This document shows, one piece after another, positions 5,197 through 6,646 of a stretch of 6,646 nt of DNA. The notes beneath the pieces are model-generated. The model ran no database searches and was not told where the DNA came from. It worked only from the letters and a program-made list of their open reading frames with translations. This DNA comes from Alphaproteobacteria bacterium (lineage in GTDB: Bacteria > Pseudomonadota > Alphaproteobacteria > Holosporales > Holosporaceae). Location: the NCBI GenBank assembly GCA_016870135.1, contig VGCF01000041.1:1-6646 (forward strand), written 5' to 3'. The position numbers and the translations under genes were made by a program. Within the stretch, counting starts at the first letter, position 1, and the number at the start of each line of letters is the position of its first letter.

Positions 5197-6435
5197 ATGT
5201 TTTGTCGGTATTTTTTTATGCAACCATACTCAAAAATAGGGGTAATTATTTTTGGTTTTTTTTGCACCCTGCCACTGTATTGCACGCATAAAAACCACGG
5301 ATCTGGGGAATCTGTTCAGAATTCAGGGGAACGGGAAAAAGTTTTATACCTGTCCAATTGGGCCGATTATTTTCCAAAAGTATTGATTGACCAATTTACA
5401 AATGAAACAGGTATTCGCGTGGTGTATACGACTTATGACAGCGTGGAATCCCTAGAGGCGCAGCTGTTACTGGATACACAATACGATCTGGTGGTGGCAC
5501 CCGCTTGGCCCGTATTTGCTCGTGGCATCCACACGGGTCGATTTTTGGCCATAAACAAGGCCCTGATTCCTAATATTGAGCATATTAATCCCAAACTTTG
5601 TGAAAAGCTGGGTGATGCCGACTCTCAATTAAAATACGGTATTCCGTATATGTGGGGCACAACAGGTATAGGATACGACCGCAATGCCATTTTGGCCAGG
5701 GCCCCAGATGCCCCTCTGGACAGCTGGGCCTTGATTTTTGATCCGCGTTGGTCTTATTTACTGCAAGAAGGACACATTTTTTTACTGGATTCCGCAACTG
5801 ATGTGTTGCAGGCTGCTTTACTGTACTTGGGATTATCCCCAAACAGTCAGGACATTGCCCTTTGGGATAAGTCTGTTGCTCAAATGATGAAGGTTAGACC
5901 CTATATTCATGCCTTTGAGGGGTCAAAACAGGTGGAAAATTTGGTAACGGGCAACAGCGAATTAATCCAGGGGTTTTCCACCTATGTGCAAATGGCCAGA
6001 GAAGAAAACACCAATCCATCCAGAAACATTTGTTATGTCATCCCCAAAGAAGGTAGTGTCATCTGGATTGACATGATGGCCATACCGCACAACGCGCAAC
6101 ACCCAAAAAATGCTCACCTATTCTTGAATTTCATCTTGCGTCCACAAAACATTGCCCAGTGCACCAATATCGTCAAGGCCGCCAATGCTGTACCGGCGTC
6201 CTACCCTATGATTGCCCCAGAGGTGTATTCTAATACTGCCGTATTTCCAGACTCGAAGACCATGGAGCGCATTTATCCAGATTTTCTGCCCTCTGTGGCA
6301 TTAACCCGACACCTGTGTCGAGAGTGGTGTAAAATCAAATTGAATTATCGGCCATCCAGTTCTTTTTGGTCCTTTTGGTCTTTTTGGCCCTTTTCAAAAT
6401 TATGCAAAAAAGAAACAAAAACCCCCCAATCATAG
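5197..6435 (+). CDS. potF: PotF-type polyamine ABC transporter substrate-binding protein
   Basis: A 412-residue exported binding protein that would capture a ligand in the periplasm for an ABC importer. It aligns with E. coli PotF along its length: VLYLSNWADYFP, NETGIRVVY, YDLVVAP, IPYMWGTTGIGYDR, LDSWALIF, VRPYIHAF, YVIPKEGSVIWIDMMAIP, FILRPQNIA and a final REWCKIK. The N-terminus has a hydrophobic segment (IGVIIFGFFCTLPLYC) fitting a signal peptide; Cys29 could be an atypical lipobox. ATG 5197 directly abuts AAGGGG, while ATG 5218 is 21 bp away, so the start is uncertain; an in-frame ATG at 5122 inside ddl is less likely. Pocket residues differ from PotF: GWAGD is GFSTY (260-263), though Asp292 in WIDMMA remains. 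A tail of ~27 residues with a triple SFW repeat follows the fold. No permease or ATPase genes are in view, and ddl lies 10 bp upstream. Confidence 0.88.
   Translation: MFCRYFFMQPYSKIGVIIFGFFCTLPLYCTHKNHGSGESVQNSGEREKVLYLSNWADYFPKVLIDQFTNETGIRVVYTTYDSVESLEAQLLLDTQYDLVVAPAWPVFARGIHTGRFLAINKALIPNIEHINPKLCEKLGDADSQLKYGIPYMWGTTGIGYDRNAILARAPDAPLDSWALIFDPRWSYLLQEGHIFLLDSATDVLQAALLYLGLSPNSQDIALWDKSVAQMMKVRPYIHAFEGSKQVENLVTGNSELIQGFSTYVQMAREENTNPSRNICYVIPKEGSVIWIDMMAIPHNAQHPKNAHLFLNFILRPQNIAQCTNIVKAANAVPASYPMIAPEVYSNTAVFPDSKTMERIYPDFLPSVALTRHLCREWCKIKLNYRPSSSFWSFWSFWPFSKLCKKETKTPQS
6361..6387 (+). repeat. 9-bp tandem repeat encoding Ser-Phe-Trp x3
   Basis: Three units of TC(T/C)TTTTGG lie at 6361-6369, 6370-6378 and 6379-6387, followed by a degenerate fourth (CCCTTTTCA, 6388-6396). 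They encode SFWSFWSFW then PFS near the C-terminus of the PotF-like protein. Near-identical units suggest recent expansion by replication slippage. Confidence 0.9.
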
Positions 6436-6459
6436 CTTTTTTTTCCCATTTAAATACTG

Positions 6460-6465
6460 TATAAT
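6460..6465 (+). promoter_or_regulatory. -10 element for tRNA-Ser
   Basis: A perfect TATAAT lies 11 bp upstream of the tRNA 5' end, placing the start near 6472. No good -35 match is seen in the T-rich stretch 17 bp upstream (6436-6444). Confidence 0.5.
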
Positions 6466-6476
6466 GGATATGTATT

Positions 6477-6568
6477 GGAGAGGTGGCCGAGTGGCTGAAG
6501 GCGACGGTTTGCTAAACCGTTATACAGCTTAACCTGTATCGAGGGTTCGAATCCCTCTCTCTCCGCCA
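6477..6568 (+). tRNA. tRNA-Ser (anticodon GCT)
   Basis: Class II tRNA. The acceptor stem GGAGAGG/TCTCTCC has a G7-U66 end. The D arm GCCGAGTGGCTGAAGGC is typical of serine tRNAs. The anticodon stem ACGGT/ACCGT holds loop TTGCTAA with anticodon GCT, which reads AGC/AGU. A long variable arm follows (TATACAGCTTAACCTGTATC), then the T arm GAGGGTTCGAATCCCTC, discriminator G73 (6565) and an encoded CCA (6566-6568). Confidence 0.97.
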
Positions 6569-6646
6569 AATTACCTGCGATGTTATTTGAACAGGGATGA
6601 AGAACCCGAGATACCCATGAAACAACCTTAGGGTTCGATCATCATG
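6569..6646. other. Downstream of tRNA-Ser to the window edge
   Basis: No gene or clear terminator is seen. AGGGTTCGA at 6630-6638 repeats nine bases of the tRNA T arm (6542-6550), and GAACCC/GGGTTC form a 6-bp inverted repeat (6602-6607, 6631-6636). Both are too short to call an attachment site or tRNA fragment. Confidence 0.3.

Noticed and set aside
6602..6646. Possible tRNA fragment or attachment site after tRNA-Ser
   Set aside because: Only nine bases (AGGGTTCGA) repeat the T arm and no integrase gene is visible; the window ends here.

Overview
The window reads as a chromosomal stretch of an AT-leaning alphaproteobacterium. The main clue is GapR, a nucleoid protein family largely confined to that class; the tRNA-Glu body with its G1-U72 end also fits. 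Many A/T homopolymers, a decaying gene and a partial AmpG-type transporter suggest a host-associated lineage such as Holosporales or Rickettsiales relatives, but that placement is inference. TGA is a normal stop here (it ends the AmpG-like gene, greA and ddl), which matters for reading the broken gene.

Layout. 1-563 (+) holds the C-terminal part of an AmpG-like major facilitator. Then come a promoter and greA (729-1217, +), and murI (1309-2124, +), whose start region is duplicated as two 31-bp tandem copies. A convergent minus-strand block follows: gapR (3513-3283), a Nudix hydrolase gene broken by a frameshift and a stop (3215-2722), an all-alpha NTP pyrophosphatase of the MazG-like type (2715-2308), and a doubtful small reading frame (2291-2139). 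tRNA-Glu(CTC) lies on the minus strand at 3858-3786. Then ddl (4044-5186, +) is followed 10 bp later by a PotF-type periplasmic solute-binding protein (5197-6435, +), and tRNA-Ser(GCT) is at 6477-6568 (+).

How the genes fit together. Three genes concern peptidoglycan: AmpG-like muropeptide uptake, MurI (D-glutamate supply) and Ddl (D-Ala-D-Ala supply). Two concern nucleotide house-cleaning, one of them decayed. GreA and GapR act on transcription and chromosome topology. The PotF-like protein would feed an ABC importer whose other subunits are not in the window.

I found no mobile element, CRISPR array or clearly new system. The most informative observations are the multiply damaged Nudix gene, the duplicated murI start with its out-of-frame upstream ORF, and the altered ligand pocket and SFW-repeat tail of the PotF-like protein.
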